Positions 63,888-64,000 of a stretch of DNA of 64,000 nucleotides are shown in pieces; the first letter of the stretch is position 1; each line of letters opens with the position of its first letter. The position numbers and the translations under genes are program-made. Origin of the DNA: Phocaeicola barnesiae DSM 18169 = JCM 13652 (lineage in GTDB: Bacteria > Bacteroidota > Bacteroidia > Bacteroidales > Bacteroidaceae); contig NZ_KB894652.1 of assembly GCF_000374585.1 (NCBI RefSeq), forward strand, positions 1-64,000, given 5' to 3'. The notes under the pieces were generated by a model, which had not been told where the DNA came from, searched no databases, and worked only from the letters and a program-made list of their open reading frames with translations.

Positions 63888-64000
63888 TTAATTCAACGCG
63901 TTGATGGTGTGTACGGTCAGTTGTACGTCCTTCAGCGGGCGGCCGTCCGGCAAGTCGATGACCACCTTCTTCTGCTGTCCGGGCAGCAGGTCGAAGAAAT
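63888..64000 (-). CDS. C-terminal end of a GH2-type enzyme, probably beta-mannosidase (partial)
   Basis: The minus strand encodes 37 residues, starting FFDLLPGQQKKVVIDLPDG and ending VHTINALN, with TAA at 63888-63890. The motif (N)FFDLLPG is the usual start of the last beta-sandwich of GH2 beta-mannosidases and related enzymes. The rest lies outside the window. It would complete an N-glycan-trimming set with GH20 and GH92. Confidence 0.65.
   Translation of the reverse strand, partial: FFDLLPGQQKKVVIDLPDGRPLKDVQLTVHTINALN

Noticed and set aside
1..64000. tRNA, rRNA, riboswitch and prophage signals
   Set aside because: The larger intergenic regions read by eye showed no tRNA T-loop pattern, no rRNA sequence, no TPP or cobalamin riboswitch core and no integrase or phage structural genes. 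A covariance-model scan would be decisive.

Overview
The window comes from a gut-type Bacteroidota, most likely Bacteroidaceae (Bacteroides/Phocaeicola/Mediterranea-like). The reasons are four OMP_b-brl_3 outer-membrane proteins, many lipoproteins with Bacteroidota-style lipoboxes, GH20/GH92/GH2 glycan-degrading enzymes, HU-type proteins, and several promoters matching the Bacteroides form TTTG-N19-21-TAnnTTTG. The left third is AT-rich and full of duplications and gene remnants. The housekeeping blocks further right are clearly more GC-rich.

Region by region. 1-900: the 3' end of an unrecognised gene, a short second copy of part of it, and a 37-codon remnant of a Fic (DUF4172) gene. 0.9-12.4 kb (minus strand): three OMP_b-brl_3 genes, small lipoproteins and two tandem Crp/Fnr-type regulators. 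Part of this unit is duplicated: 4.44-5.08 kb repeats 9.9-11.2 kb, with a regulator reduced to its C-terminus and a 186-bp MITE-like element inserted. Both copies keep an FNR-like palindrome at a class II activator position. 12.4-22.4 kb: an HU-like protein, palindromic and tandem repeats, a GH20 hexosaminidase, a YhcG-type nuclease, a Gfo/Idh/MocA oxidoreductase, an M48 protease and two porin-like proteins. 22.5-27 kb: a fourth OMP_b-brl_3 gene, divergent from a two-component system. 27.1-32.7 kb: a disrupted area holding a truncated M16 protease, an ATPase/DUF234 gene, a histidine-kinase tail, a DUF3791-DUF3990-DUF3791 toxin-antitoxin-like locus with a stop codon inside DUF3990, a Pro/His-rich lipoprotein, and a RAYT transposase with its REP palindromes.

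32.7-36.8 kb is an oxalate-catabolism operon (formyl-CoA:oxalate CoA-transferase, oxalyl-CoA decarboxylase, AEC transporter). 37-38.5 kb has an HU protein and a Kv-type ion channel. 38.6-43.5 kb is a TCA operon (aconitase, isocitrate dehydrogenase, citrate synthase) with a clear promoter. 43.9-49.1 kb carries lysS, gpsA, pgi and a HAD phosphatase.

49.2-64 kb is an amino-sugar and N-glycan block. A ROK regulator is divergent from nagB and from a NagB-like/PIG-L fusion whose NagB half has lost catalytic residues. Then come a transglutaminase-like lipoprotein, CutC, and a minus-strand run of GH2 (partial), GH20, GH20 and GH92. The exo-glycosidases would release mannose and GlcNAc from host N-glycans, and NagB feeds the amino sugar into glycolysis, where pgi is also encoded nearby.
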